Assembly: GCF_014203545.1 (NCBI RefSeq)
Contig: NZ_JACHJG010000002.1
Span: 1 to 64,000, forward strand
Direction of reading: 5' to 3'
DNA from: Streptomyces netropsis
Lineage (GTDB): Bacteria > Actinomycetota > Actinomycetes > Streptomycetales > Streptomycetaceae
Length of the DNA: 64,000 nt
Below, in pieces: positions 16,937 through 25,730 of the stretch. How positions within the stretch are numbered: position 1 is the stretch's first letter; each line of letters begins with the position of its first letter. The position numbers were made by a program, and so were the translations under genes. The notes below the pieces were generated by a model. It was not told the DNA's origin. It made no database searches and saw nothing but the letters and a program-made list of their open reading frames with translations.

Positions 16937-17131
16937 GTGGTCGTTTCGATCTCCGTGGTCCTGATGCTTCTGGTGCTGGCGGTGGTGTTCCTGCGCAGTG
17001 GAGCACTCCGCGTCTCGCACGCGCTGGTCTGTGTCCTGCTCGGCTTCGTGCTCGCGAGCACCAGTGTGGCGCCGACCATCGCCAACGGCATTTCGGCCAC
17101 GGCTCAGCTGGTCAGCGGAGTGCGCCCCTGA
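16937..17131 (+). CDS. Small membrane protein resembling mobile-element Spd-like proteins
   Basis: A 64-residue protein from GTG 16937 with a strong GAGGAGG site 6 bases upstream. It contains two hydrophobic helices (VVSISVVLMLLVLAVVFL and VLLGFVLASTSVAPTIA) joined by RSGALRVSHALVC. The order LRSG, LLGF, LAST, APT matches the frameshifted element gene at 731-893, so this is a chromosomal relative of small element-borne membrane proteins. Its 3' end overlaps the convergent regulator gene by 28 bases. Function unknown. Confidence 0.6.
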   Translation: MVVSISVVLMLLVLAVVFLRSGALRVSHALVCVLLGFVLASTSVAPTIANGISATAQLVSGVRP

Positions 17132-18126
17132 TCTGACGGGAGAACCCCGCCGGCTTCCTGAGACCCGTTGAGCGCTCGGCGGGCCTCGGGGCCCTGGAAC
17201 GCCCGGCGATAGGCATGCGGGCTGGTGCCGATGAGCCGCTTGAAGCGATCACGAAACGCGGTGGGGGAGCCGAACCCGACCTGAGCGGCGATACGGTCGA
17301 CCGAGTGCGCAGTGGTCTCCAACAGATACTGCGCCCGGCGGATCCGGGCCCGGTGCAGCCACTGGAGTGGTGTGGTGCCGGTCTGCTCGCGGAAACGCCG
17401 GTTCAGGGTACGGGTGCTCAGCCGGGCCCGCGCGGCGATGCCGTCGAGTGTGAGCTCGCGCCCCGCGTTCTCCTCCATCCAGCGCAGCAGCGGTTCGAGC
17501 GTCGCCCCGTCGGGGGCCGGGGGCTCGTGCACGATGAACTGTGCCTGTCCGCCGTCGCGTTCCAACGGCATCACCGAGAGGCGGGCGGCGTCGGCGGCGA
17601 CGGCCGAGCCGTGATCGCGCCGGACGATGTGCAGACACAGATCGAGCCCGGCCGCCGCGCCGGCCGAGGTGAGCAACTGGCCGTTGTCGATGTAGAGCAC
17701 GTCCGGGTCGACGTGGACATCGGGATACCGCCGCGCCAGCTCCCTGGTGCCGAGCCAGTGGGTGGTGGCACGGAGCCCGTCCAGAAGCCCCGTGGCGGCG
17801 AGGACGAACGCCCCCACGCAGATCGACGCGATCCGGGTGCCCTGGCCGGCCGCCGAGCGCAGGGCGTCCAGGATCTCGTCGGGAACGGGCGCGAGGGGGT
17901 CGGCGACACCGGGCACGACGATGGTGTCCGCCTCCGCCAGTGTCTCCAGGCCCCACGGTGCCCGCAGGGTGAAGGCGCCCGCGTCGACGTCTCCGCCGGC
18001 CGAGCAGACCCGCACCTGATAGGCGGCCCGACCGCCGGGCAGCCGAGCACGGGTGAAGACCTCGACCGGCGTCGCCAGGTCGAAGCCCACCACCCCGTCC
18101 AGGGCGAGAACAGCGACGGTGTGCAT
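17104..18126 (-). CDS. GlxA/FtrA-type AraC-family regulator with DJ-1/PfpI domain
   Basis: A 340-residue protein from ATG 18126. Residues 1-190 form a DJ-1/PfpI-like domain (MHTVAVLALDGVVGFDLATP; ASICVGAFVLAATG with the elbow Cys; ATTHWLG). Residues 225-325 are the double helix-turn-helix of AraC regulators (LTLDGIAARARLSTRTLNRRFREQ; HSVDRIAAQVGFGSPTAFRD split across two helices). In this family the N-terminal domain is a ligand-sensing pseudo-enzyme. It is divergent from the DUF2269-like membrane gene at 18413, a plausible target. The effector is unknown. Confidence 0.85.
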   Translation of the reverse strand: MHTVAVLALDGVVGFDLATPVEVFTRARLPGGRAAYQVRVCSAGGDVDAGAFTLRAPWGLETLAEADTIVVPGVADPLAPVPDEILDALRSAAGQGTRIASICVGAFVLAATGLLDGLRATTHWLGTRELARRYPDVHVDPDVLYIDNGQLLTSAGAAAGLDLCLHIVRRDHGSAVAADAARLSVMPLERDGGQAQFIVHEPPAPDGATLEPLLRWMEENAGRELTLDGIAARARLSTRTLNRRFREQTGTTPLQWLHRARIRRAQYLLETTAHSVDRIAAQVGFGSPTAFRDRFKRLIGTSPHAYRRAFQGPEARRALNGSQEAGGVLPSDQGRTPLTS

Positions 18127-18412
18127 GGCGGGATCGTAGCCCGATGCCTGAATCCCGCCAACGCCTACGGTGAGAGCGAGGGGCCAGAAGGGGAGGGGTG
18201 GGGAGGGGCAGGCCCCCGGAACCTGCTTGGACGATGGCCACGGAACCCGCTGACGCGGGTTGGCGCCCGCTGGCGAGAATCCGTTGACCTATGGCAATAC
18301 CGCCACTTCTGTGCGCGCCGGATGCCGCCTACCGTCGGAGCCGCACGCGGCCTGATCCGCCGTGACCGCCAGCCCCGCAGTCAGACTCACCGGCCGAAAG
18401 ACACCTCCTTCC

Positions 18413-18883
18413 GTGACGAAGCTTCTCCTGAGCATTCATGTCCTCGCCGCGATCATCGCCATCGGCCCCGTGACGGTGGCGGCCAGTATGTTCCCCGCCG
18501 TCACCCGCCGGGCCTCGGCCTCGTCGGCCTCTTCCGGTGACCGGCATTCGGCATCGGTCCCGCAGTCCCTGCACCGGATCTGTCGCGTCTATGCCGTCGT
18601 GGGCGTCGTCGTCCCCGTCTTCGGGTTCGCGACGGCCAACAGCCTGCACGTCCTCGGCGACCCCTGGCTGATCGTCTCGATCGTCCTCACGCTGATCGCG
18701 GCCGTGATCCTGGCGGCACTCGTCCTCCCGGGACAGTCAGCAGCCCTGGCCGCGCTCGACAAGGGCTCCGACACCTCCGCCACCACCCGTCGGCTGGCCA
18801 TGTACACCGGAGCGTTCAATCTGCTCTGGGCCGTGGTCACCGTTCTTATGATCGTCCGCCCTGGCTCGACGACAGGAGCCTGA
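18413..18883 (+). CDS. DUF2269-like integral membrane protein
   Basis: A 156-residue protein from GTG 18413, with TCCTTCC upstream but no strong ribosome binding site. Four membrane helices are predicted by eye: LLLSIHVLAAIIAIGPVTVA, VVGVVVPVFGFATANS, LIVSIVLTLIAAVILAALV and AFNLLWAVVTVLMIV. The N-terminal H-x-L-A-A-I-x-A-I-G pattern is typical of DUF2269 proteins. An in-frame GTG at 18362 would add 17 polar residues before the first helix and is less likely. Divergent from the AraC-type regulator. Function unknown. Confidence 0.65.
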   Translation: MTKLLLSIHVLAAIIAIGPVTVAASMFPAVTRRASASSASSGDRHSASVPQSLHRICRVYAVVGVVVPVFGFATANSLHVLGDPWLIVSIVLTLIAAVILAALVLPGQSAALAALDKGSDTSATTRRLAMYTGAFNLLWAVVTVLMIVRPGSTTGA

Positions 18884-18946
18884 ACAGGGGCGTGACGCGA
18901 AGGGTGACCGCGGCCCGGAGCGGTGCCGGATCTATCCGTCAGCCGC

Positions 18947-20356
18947 CTACGCCCGTCCGATCTCGACGTCCTCCAGGACACCGAGCGCGTCCGGCACCAG
19001 GATCGCCGCCGAGTAGTAAGCGCTCACCAAATATGACGTGACCGCTTGCTCGTTGATGCCCATGAAGCGCACATTCAGGCTGGGCTGGTACTCGTCGGGG
19101 ATGCCGGTCTGGTGCAGACCCACGACTCCCTGGTCTTCCTCACCGGTTCGCATCGCGAGGATCGAGCTGGTGCCGGTCTCGCTGATCGGGATCTTGTTGC
19201 ACGGGAGGATCGGCACTCCACGCCAGGCGCGCACCGACGAGCCCAGGACCTCGAGGTTCTGTGGGTAGAGGCCACGGTTGCTGCACTCCCGGCCGAAGGC
19301 CGCGATGGTCCGTGGGTGAGCCAGCAGGTACTGGGTCTTGCGACGCCGTGACAGCAGTTCGTCGAGGTCGTCGGGGGTGGGTGGGCCGGTGCGGGTGTGG
19401 ATGCGCTGCTTGAGGTCGGCGTTGTGGAGGAGGCCGAATTCGCGGTTGTTGACGAGTTCGTGTTCCTGGCGTTCGCGTAGTGCTTCGATGGTGAGGCGGA
19501 GCTGTTGTTCGACCTGGTTCATCGGTTCGTTGTAGAGGTCGGCGACGCGGGTGTGCACGCGCAACACCGTCTGGGCGACACTCAGTTCGTACTCGCGCGG
19601 GGACGGCTCGTAGTCGACGAAGGTGCCGGGAAGGGCCGGCTCGCCGACGTGTCCGGAGGCCACCGCGATGTCGGCCTCGCCGCGCTTGTTCTGCGGGGGT
19701 GTGGGCCGGGAGGCGAAGCCCGCGACATGGTCGCGCAGTGACTCGGAGCGGTCGGCCAGCTCCTGGAAGGCCTGGCGGGAGAGCGCGAGGACGGTGCAGC
19801 GTGTCACCGCCCGTACGGTGAAGTTCCAGACGCCGTCCGGCTCCAGGGGTACGTGCTCGCCGAAATAGTCGCCGTCGGCCAGCACACCGAGCACGGTGTC
19901 GTCCCCGTACTTGCCGACGCCCGTCTTGTTGAGCTTGCCATGGGCGATCAGGAAGACCTGGTCGGCGGGCTGGCCCGACTCGACCAGGGCGTCACCGGCC
20001 GCGTACTCCCGCTGGACGAACCCGCCCGCCAGCGCCTCCAGTACGGCACTGTCGTCGAAGCCCCGGAGCAGCGGCAGCTCACCCAGCTCCGGCGGGATGA
20101 CCCGGACCTCCGAGCCGGTGGTGATGAACTCGACGCGGCCGTCCCCGATCTCGTAGGTCAGCCTTCGGTTGACCCGGTACGTACCCGCGGACACCTGCAC
20201 CCAAGGCAGCACCCGCAGCAGCCACCGGGAGGAGATCCCCTGCATCTGGGGTACGGATTTGGTCGTCGTCGCGAGCTGGCGTGCCGCTGAGGTGTCGAGG
20301 CTCTGCTGTGAATCGCTCGCCCGCGCGGTCTGCCCTTGCTCCACTGACGTGGTCAT
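18947..20356 (-). CDS. Family 2B encapsulin-like shell protein (EshA-type), copy 1
   Basis: A 469-residue protein from ATG 20356. Layout: N-terminal arm (1-35); start of the HK97-type fold ([20 protein letters not shown], 34-53); an inserted cyclic-nucleotide-binding-like domain (about 93-210; [28 protein letters not shown]); the rest of the shell fold (about 240-469), with a long helical block at 258-335 and the C-terminal [19 protein letters not shown]. This is the architecture of EshA and of family 2B encapsulins, which self-assemble into protein compartments around a cargo enzyme such as a terpene cyclase. No such enzyme is encoded nearby. It lies 96 bases downstream of a close paralogue in the same orientation. 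Confidence 0.85.
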   Translation of the reverse strand: MTTSVEQGQTARASDSQQSLDTSAARQLATTTKSVPQMQGISSRWLLRVLPWVQVSAGTYRVNRRLTYEIGDGRVEFITTGSEVRVIPPELGELPLLRGFDDSAVLEALAGGFVQREYAAGDALVESGQPADQVFLIAHGKLNKTGVGKYGDDTVLGVLADGDYFGEHVPLEPDGVWNFTVRAVTRCTVLALSRQAFQELADRSESLRDHVAGFASRPTPPQNKRGEADIAVASGHVGEPALPGTFVDYEPSPREYELSVAQTVLRVHTRVADLYNEPMNQVEQQLRLTIEALRERQEHELVNNREFGLLHNADLKQRIHTRTGPPTPDDLDELLSRRRKTQYLLAHPRTIAAFGRECSNRGLYPQNLEVLGSSVRAWRGVPILPCNKIPISETGTSSILAMRTGEEDQGVVGLHQTGIPDEYQPSLNVRFMGINEQAVTSYLVSAYYSAAILVPDALGVLEDVEIGRA

Positions 20357-20452
20357 TACTGGTCTTCACCCATCTGTATGCGATAGCTGACGCGATACCT
20401 GAAGCGACGTGGTGCGAATACGGCAAGGAGTGGCCTTGCCCGACCGGGTCTG

Positions 20453-21865
20453 TCAGTGCCCGACTTCGACGTTCTCGAGAATTCCGAGAGCGTCGGGAAC
20501 GAGCACGGCGGCGGAGTAGTAGGCGCTCACCAGATAGGACATGATCGCTTGCTCGCTGATGCCCATGAAGCGCACGGAAAGGCTGGGCTGGTACTCGTCC
20601 TGGATTCCCGTCCGGTGGAGACCGACGACGCCCTGCGATTCCTCACCGGTGCGCATCAGCAGAATCGAGCTGACGCCGGTTTCGGTGACCGGGATCTTGT
20701 TGCAGGGGAAAATCGGCACACCGCGCCAGGCGGGGACGGCGTGGCCGCTCACATCGACGCTGTCCGGGTACACGCCTCGGCTGTTGAACTCGCGCCCGAT
20801 CGCCGCGATGGCACGCGGGTGTGCCAGAAGGAAACCGGGGTCCTTCCAGACGGTCGCCAGCAGTTCGTCGAGGTCGTCGGGGGTGGGTGGGCCGGTGCGA
20901 GTGTGGATGCGCTGCTTGAGGTCGGCGTTGTGGAGGAGGCCGAATTCGCGGTTGTTGACGAGCTCGTGTTCCTGGCGTTCGCGTAGTGCTTCGATGGTGA
21001 GGCGGAGCTGTTGTTCGACCTGGTTCATCGGTTCGTTGTAGAGGTCGGCGACGCGGGTGTGCACGCGCAACACCGTCTGGGCGACGCTGAGGCCGAACTC
21101 GCGCGGGGTCAGTTCGTAGTCGGCGAAGACACCGGGAAGGGCCGGCTCACCGGCGTGTCCGGAGGCGATGTCGATGGCCGACTCGCCGTACTCGTTCTGC
21201 GGGCGCCCGGTGTCGGCGCGGAAGGCCTGGACATGGTCGCGCAGCCCCTGCGACTGCTCGAGGAGCTCCTCGAAATCCTGCCGCGGCAAGGTCAGCACCG
21301 TGCAGGCCGTCATCGCCCGTACGGTGAAATCCCAGTTGCCGCCCTCGGCCGCCGCGAGGGCTCGGTCGCCGAAATACTCGCCGCCGGCCAGCACGCCGAG
21401 CACGGCGGGATCGCCGTACTCCCCGGCGTGCACCTTGCTGACCTTGCCGTGGGCGATCAGGACGACCTGATCGGCGGGTCGGCCCGCTTCGACCAGCACG
21501 TCACCGGGCTGGAACTCGCGCTGCGTGAAGCGGCCGGCGAGGGCGTCGAGCACCGTGGCGTCGGTGAAGCCGCGCAAGAGCGGCAGCTCGCCCAGCTCCG
21601 CCGGGATCACGCGCACCTCCGCCCCGGTGGAGACGAATTCGACCCGGCCGTCGCCCAGCGTGTGCGTCAATCGCCGGTTGACCCGATACGTACCGCCGGA
21701 CACCTGGACCCAGGACAGCATGCGCAGCAGCCACCGCGACGTAATGCCCTGCATCTGCGGTACGGATTTGGTCGTGGTCGCCAGATTCCGGGCGGCCGCG
21801 GTGCCGAGACTCAGTCGGCCGGATGAATTCTCGGTGTCGGAACCGGACTCCAATGACGTCGTCAT
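20453..21865 (-). CDS. Family 2B encapsulin-like shell protein (EshA-type), copy 2
   Basis: A 470-residue protein from ATG 21865 (MTTSLESG), chosen because copy 1 also begins MTTS; an in-frame ATG at 21883 adds six residues. The domain order is the same as in copy 1: arm, [20 protein letters not shown], inserted nucleotide-binding-like domain ([20 protein letters not shown]), then the shell domain ending [19 protein letters not shown]. The nucleotide-binding-like domains differ clearly between the copies, while residues 259-336 are identical to 258-335 of copy 1. It is the first gene of the pair, suggesting a two-component shell. Family membership is clear; assembly and cargo are inferred. 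Confidence 0.85.
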   Translation of the reverse strand: MTTSLESGSDTENSSGRLSLGTAAARNLATTTKSVPQMQGITSRWLLRMLSWVQVSGGTYRVNRRLTHTLGDGRVEFVSTGAEVRVIPAELGELPLLRGFTDATVLDALAGRFTQREFQPGDVLVEAGRPADQVVLIAHGKVSKVHAGEYGDPAVLGVLAGGEYFGDRALAAAEGGNWDFTVRAMTACTVLTLPRQDFEELLEQSQGLRDHVQAFRADTGRPQNEYGESAIDIASGHAGEPALPGVFADYELTPREFGLSVAQTVLRVHTRVADLYNEPMNQVEQQLRLTIEALRERQEHELVNNREFGLLHNADLKQRIHTRTGPPTPDDLDELLATVWKDPGFLLAHPRAIAAIGREFNSRGVYPDSVDVSGHAVPAWRGVPIFPCNKIPVTETGVSSILLMRTGEESQGVVGLHRTGIQDEYQPSLSVRFMGISEQAIMSYLVSAYYSAAVLVPDALGILENVEVGH

Positions 21866-21972
21866 ACGGGAATGCCCACCCATTTCATTTATGGAACTGG
21901 CTGCTGCGGAACCGTCGATAAGCTCTCGTCGATGCTTCTTCGAGGTTAGCGGCGGGCCTCCGTGGGTGCAGT

Positions 21973-21986
21973 CACCCTAAAGGGTG
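21973..21986 (-). promoter_or_regulatory. Palindrome upstream of the shell-protein genes
   Basis: CACCCTAAAGGGTG is an inverted repeat with 6-bp arms and a 2-base centre, about 110 bases upstream of the copy 2 start. On the minus strand TTAACA (near 22000) precedes TAGGGT, which overlaps the palindrome, although their separation is long for a standard promoter. It is a candidate operator for the shell pair. The whole 21866-22001 gap is noticeably AT-rich compared with its surroundings. Confidence 0.3.
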
Positions 21987-22001
21987 GATTAATTGACGAT
22001 G

Positions 22002-23243
22002 TTAACGTCGGATAAAAATGCCGATACCGTTCGGCACGGTTCGTTCGGCTCCGCCCGAAGGGTGGTTGCGCACGACGGCCTGCCGTTCGCCGGGAGTGCG
22101 GGTGACCAGGGTGCTCGACCCGCCGCCGTCCAGGTTCACGGCGTCCTCGGACCCGAGATCCCGCATGAGGTCGGCCAGTTCGGCAACGGTCAGGCCCGTG
22201 CGGTAGGAGGGTCCTCCGTCCAGTGCCAGAAGGTAGAGCCGCCGGCCCCCGTCGGCCAGCCCGGCCGAGGTCCGTACGGCTGAAGTCGCCGCGTCCAGGC
22301 CGCTCAGCGGGCGGCCGTCGCGCAGCACCGGGAAGCCGCCCAGCGCGAACCGCAACGCCCCGCGATGTGCGGACCGCAGGCGCTCGTTCACCTGAACCCG
22401 GTCGCCTACCCGCAGCTTGCGCAGCTCCCGGGCCCCTGCCTCACGCCCCACCAGCACCACCGTGTCGGACGCGATCTGGCCCCGCCCCGGCTCCTTGGCC
22501 ACGGAGGCCACCCGGCCCCGGCGCACGGTCAGCTCGTAGGTCTCGGAGCTGCACGGCGCCGCCCGTTGCGTGTCGGTCCCGCAGGTGGCGCGCAGGCGCG
22601 AGACGGCTCCCCACGCGGGGGTGTACGCGCCGATGCCGCCGACGGGCAGGGCGTACTGATTGAGGCCGCGCAGCGCCAGCTTTCCGTCCGCGGTCCGCAC
22701 GGCCCCCACCAGGGTGAGCCGGTCCAGCCGGGCCACCCCGTCCGTCCCGACGCCGATGACGTCCCTCGTGGTGACCCCTTGCGGCATCGCGGGCCCGAAG
22801 CGCTGACCGTTCGGCACGGCCGCGCTCAGTCGGTGCCCGCTCGCGATGGACGGGCCCACCGGCGCGCCCGTCGCCTCGACTCCCGGGTGCTGGGTCTCCG
22901 TGATGTTGTAGAAGTCCCCGTTGACGGCGCCGACCGCGCCTCGGGATTCGGCCAGGCGGGACACCGTCGCCCGTGCGGCGACCCGGCCCGGGTGCAACAG
23001 GTCCAACGACACCTGCGGATGGCGCAGATCGACGGTGAGCACATGCCCGAAGGCCGGCCCGTGCGAGCCCGAGAGTGAGAACTTCCGATAGGTGACCCCC
23101 GGCGCGACGCCGGCCTGACCGCCGAGCCGCAGGGTCGGCAGTGCTTCCGTTTCAGCCCAGGCGGTCCCTCCGCCACCTACCAATGAGACCCACGCCACCA
23201 ACACCGTCAGTACCGCGCGCACGCGGTCAGTACGTCTTCTCAC
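22002..23243 (-). CDS. Secreted phosphodiester glycosidase (NAGPA/DUF2233 family)
   Basis: A 413-residue protein from GTG 23243, with GGGGAGA six bases upstream. A signal peptide is clear (RRRTDRVRAVLTVLVAWVSL to TAWA). Family motifs: GAVGAVNGDFYNI, FALGGFPVLRDG, LYLLALDGG and the C-terminal DAVNLDGGGSSTL with NGIGIF. Family members remove N-acetylglucosamine from phosphodiester links or act on related exopolymers. An in-frame ATG at 23282 adds 13 residues but lacks a ribosome binding site. It is divergent from another secreted phosphodiesterase-like gene. Confidence 0.8.
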   Translation of the reverse strand: MRRRTDRVRAVLTVLVAWVSLVGGGGTAWAETEALPTLRLGGQAGVAPGVTYRKFSLSGSHGPAFGHVLTVDLRHPQVSLDLLHPGRVAARATVSRLAESRGAVGAVNGDFYNITETQHPGVEATGAPVGPSIASGHRLSAAVPNGQRFGPAMPQGVTTRDVIGVGTDGVARLDRLTLVGAVRTADGKLALRGLNQYALPVGGIGAYTPAWGAVSRLRATCGTDTQRAAPCSSETYELTVRRGRVASVAKEPGRGQIASDTVVLVGREAGARELRKLRVGDRVQVNERLRSAHRGALRFALGGFPVLRDGRPLSGLDAATSAVRTSAGLADGGRRLYLLALDGGPSYRTGLTVAELADLMRDLGSEDAVNLDGGGSSTLVTRTPGERQAVVRNHPSGGAERTVPNGIGIFIRR

Positions 23244-23440
23244 AGTCTCCCCAGAGGTCCCATCAACTCTGCCACGGCGCAAGGGAGTTCACCATGCCCC
23301 GAACGAACGACAAGGAACGCCACGGCATCGACGCGGGCAACTCTCGGCGCTTCCCTGCCCATCGGCCCTGCGGGCCCCGATACTCACAGCTGTCAGTACG
23401 TGTGACCCGTCGATATCCGTCCAGAGATTCGGGAGGCACC

Positions 23441-24322
23441 ATGCACCCGCGCACGCGCCGCGCAGCCGTCGTCACTCTCGGAGCCGCCTTCGCGGGATCC
23501 CTCGCGTCCCCCGCCCGTGCCGCCGCACCGGACTCGCGTGCGGGCGCCCGCGATGCCTCGCCGTGGCGCGGCAAGCCGCCGCTGCGCCGGGCCCACGCGC
23601 ACAACGACTACGCGCACCCCCGCCCGCTCGCCGACGCCCTCTCCCACGGATTCGGCAGCGTGGAGGCCGACATCTGGCTTGTAGGCGATCAACTCCTCGT
23701 CGCACACGACGCGTCCGAACTCGATCCGACCCGCACCCTCGAATCGCTCTACCTCGACCCGCTGCTGCGCCGTGTCACTGCCAACCACGGCCGCGTCTAC
23801 CGCGGCTACGGACTCTCCGTGCAGCTGCTCATCGACATCAAGACCGCGGGCGACCCCACCTACCGCGCACTCTCCAGACGTCTGCGCCGCTACCGGTCGA
23901 TGCTCAGCGTCTGTGCCGAAGGCCGGGTGTGGCGCGGCGCGGTCACCGCTGTCGTCTCCGGCGACCGGGGCGCCCGCACCCCCATGGAGGCGGAGCGGGT
24001 GCGGTACGCCTTCTACGACGGTCGCCTCGTGGACCTCGGCAATGGCGTTCCCGCCTCCTTCACCTCGCTCATCAGTGACAACTGGGGCCTGAACTTCACA
24101 TGGCGGGGCGACGGGCCGATGCCGGAGCGAGAGCGGGCGGCCCTTCGGCGGATCGTCGCCGCCGCCCATTCGGTGGGTCAACATGTGCGTTTCTGGGCCA
24201 CACCCGACGAGCCGGGCCCGGCCCGCCACGCGCTCTGGCGCGAGCTGCTGGACGCCGGTGCGGACTACCTCAACACGGATGATCTGGCAGGACTCGAGGC
24301 GTTTCTCCGCGCAGCTCGCTGA
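23441..24322 (+). CDS. Secreted PI-PLC / glycerophosphodiesterase-like protein
   Basis: A 293-residue protein from ATG 23441 with GGGAGG about 8 bases upstream. The leader (MHPRTRRAAVVTLGAAFAGS, then LASPARAAA) is an export signal with an Arg pair. The mature protein has the TIM-barrel signature RAHAHNDYAHPRPL, FGSVEADIWL, LLVAHDASEL and LLIDIKT, the substrate and metal site of phosphatidylinositol phospholipase C and glycerophosphodiesterase proteins, in the variant found in Aim6-like proteins. It ends LEAFLRAAR and overlaps a convergent gene by 53 bases. Confidence 0.75.
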   Translation: MHPRTRRAAVVTLGAAFAGSLASPARAAAPDSRAGARDASPWRGKPPLRRAHAHNDYAHPRPLADALSHGFGSVEADIWLVGDQLLVAHDASELDPTRTLESLYLDPLLRRVTANHGRVYRGYGLSVQLLIDIKTAGDPTYRALSRRLRRYRSMLSVCAEGRVWRGAVTAVVSGDRGARTPMEAERVRYAFYDGRLVDLGNGVPASFTSLISDNWGLNFTWRGDGPMPERERAALRRIVAAAHSVGQHVRFWATPDEPGPARHALWRELLDAGADYLNTDDLAGLEAFLRAAR

Positions 24323-24767
24323 GCACCTCGTGGAAGTGGGGTTCGGGAACGGACGGCAGTAGCAGCGCGACGGCGTGCACCAGCTTGCCGAGCACGAAGG
24401 TGGTGTCGGGCGTCGCGCGCACGAGCTCCCGCACCCTCTCCCTGTCTCCGCGTCGAACGGACTCGAGCAGCACTGCGACATCCGGTGCGGCCTCCTCGTC
24501 CGTCTCGACCCAACCTGTCTCGTCCGGCGTGCGCCTGACGAGGTGTCGCAACACCCGGTCGGCGACGTCGGGCTGATACGCCTTGCGTACGGCTTCGTTG
24601 GCGATCCAGGAGAGTGCGGACACGACGTCCTTGGCCTCGTCGGCCGTCATGGTCTCCGGCAGGGCAGCGTCGAACGCCTGCTGATTGCCGTGCCGGAAGG
24701 CCAGGAGGAGGCGTGCTGCCCTCGCCTTCGCCTCGTTCACGCGTATATGGGAAATCTCGGCGGTCAC
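24270..24767 (-). CDS. Hypothetical helical protein
   Basis: A 165-residue protein from ATG 24767 (MTAEISHIRVNEAKARAARLL). It is predominantly helical and acidic in the middle (ETDEEAAPDVAVLLESVRRGDRE), with no membrane segment or catalytic motif. Repeated helix pairs suggest an armadillo- or TPR-like solenoid, but no exact repeat is visible. It overlaps the convergent phosphodiesterase-like gene. An AT-rich gap upstream (TAGTACTGTTAGTGG) may hold its promoter. Not recognised. Confidence 0.6.
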   Translation of the reverse strand: MTAEISHIRVNEAKARAARLLLAFRHGNQQAFDAALPETMTADEAKDVVSALSWIANEAVRKAYQPDVADRVLRHLVRRTPDETGWVETDEEAAPDVAVLLESVRRGDRERVRELVRATPDTTFVLGKLVHAVALLLPSVPEPHFHEVLSELRGETPRVLPDHPC

Positions 24768-24900
24768 CGGAAAATAGTACTGTTAGTGGATCATTCCGTG
24801 GGGAGCGCCACGCAGTGGAATGTCGCGATCCAGGGCGGAAGGTGTAGCGGTACGGTCACCACGCGGTCACGGGCGGGCGCGCGTGGGGACGCTGGACCGT

Positions 24901-25728
24901 ATGGCAACCCCACCTGGACCGCCACCCGGAAACCCACTCGGACCGCCCTCGGGCCCGCCGCCACCGCCGTCCTGGCCTCCACCGGGCGGCTTCGGTCCGG
25001 GGGGACCGCCCTGGCCGCCGGAGCCTCCCCGGCCCGACGGCGGCGGGGGCAAGCGGATCGCCATCGCGGTCACCGCGCTGGTGGCCGTCGCCGCGGTGGC
25101 GCTGGGCGCGGTGTTGGTCATCGGGGACGGTGACGATGCGAAGCCCGGTGAGAGAAAGCCGTCCGGCAGTCCGACCGATGTGCCTTCGCCTTCCTTCAGT
25201 CTGCCCACCAGTCTCCCGAGCGGCCTTCCGTCGGGTCTGCCCAGCGGCCTTCCCACGAGCCTGCCGTCGGGCTTCCCCACGAGCCTGCCGAGCGGGTTCC
25301 CCAGTGGGCTGCTCGGTGTGCCGACCGCGCGGAGCGTCGAGAGCGTCCTCCCGACGCCCACCGACGACAAGCCGTACTACTTCGCGCTGGCCTCGGGGGA
25401 CTGCTTCGATCTGCCCGCCGGCGGCCCCGGGGGGCGGCTGGTCAAGCGCTCGTGCTTCGCGCCCCATGACGGGGAGGTGGTCGCCACGCCCAGGCTGTCG
25501 GGTACGTACGACAGTGAGAGCGCCTTGAAGGACGAGGCCGCGGAGCTGTGCCGGCAGCCGATGCGTGGTCGCAGCCTGAAGCAGCCCGCCGGCACCGCGC
25601 GCGGCACGCTGGTGCAGTACCCGAAGTTGCAGGGCTACCGACTGGGCATTCGTTCCATCACCTGCAGCCTGACCGCCGAGGAGGGCGGTACGGGCAGTGG
25701 TCGGAAGCTGACGAAGCCGCTCTCCTGA
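24901..25728 (+). CDS. Membrane-anchored protein with septum-formation-like extracellular domain
   Basis: A 275-residue protein from ATG 24901. The first 50 residues are Pro/Gly-rich (MATPPGPPPGNPLGPP), then one membrane helix (RIAIAVTALVAVAAVALGAV) and an extracellular stalk of tetrapeptide-like repeats (SGLP, SGLP, TSLP, SGFP, TSLP, SGFP). The C-terminal domain has GDCFDLP, VKRSCFAPHDGEV and, later, AELCR and ITCSL, the Cys pattern of septum-formation-type domains. It probably sits in the cell envelope. The upstream frame to 24820 is open but lacks a start signal. Confidence 0.65.
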   Translation: MATPPGPPPGNPLGPPSGPPPPPSWPPPGGFGPGGPPWPPEPPRPDGGGGKRIAIAVTALVAVAAVALGAVLVIGDGDDAKPGERKPSGSPTDVPSPSFSLPTSLPSGLPSGLPSGLPTSLPSGFPTSLPSGFPSGLLGVPTARSVESVLPTPTDDKPYYFALASGDCFDLPAGGPGGRLVKRSCFAPHDGEVVATPRLSGTYDSESALKDEAAELCRQPMRGRSLKQPAGTARGTLVQYPKLQGYRLGIRSITCSLTAEEGGTGSGRKLTKPLS

Positions 25729-25730
25729 CG

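Noticed and set aside
17215-18540. Plus-strand open frame opposite the AraC-type regulator
   Set aside because: The minus strand encodes clear DJ-1/PfpI and AraC domains; the opposite frame is compositionally biased.
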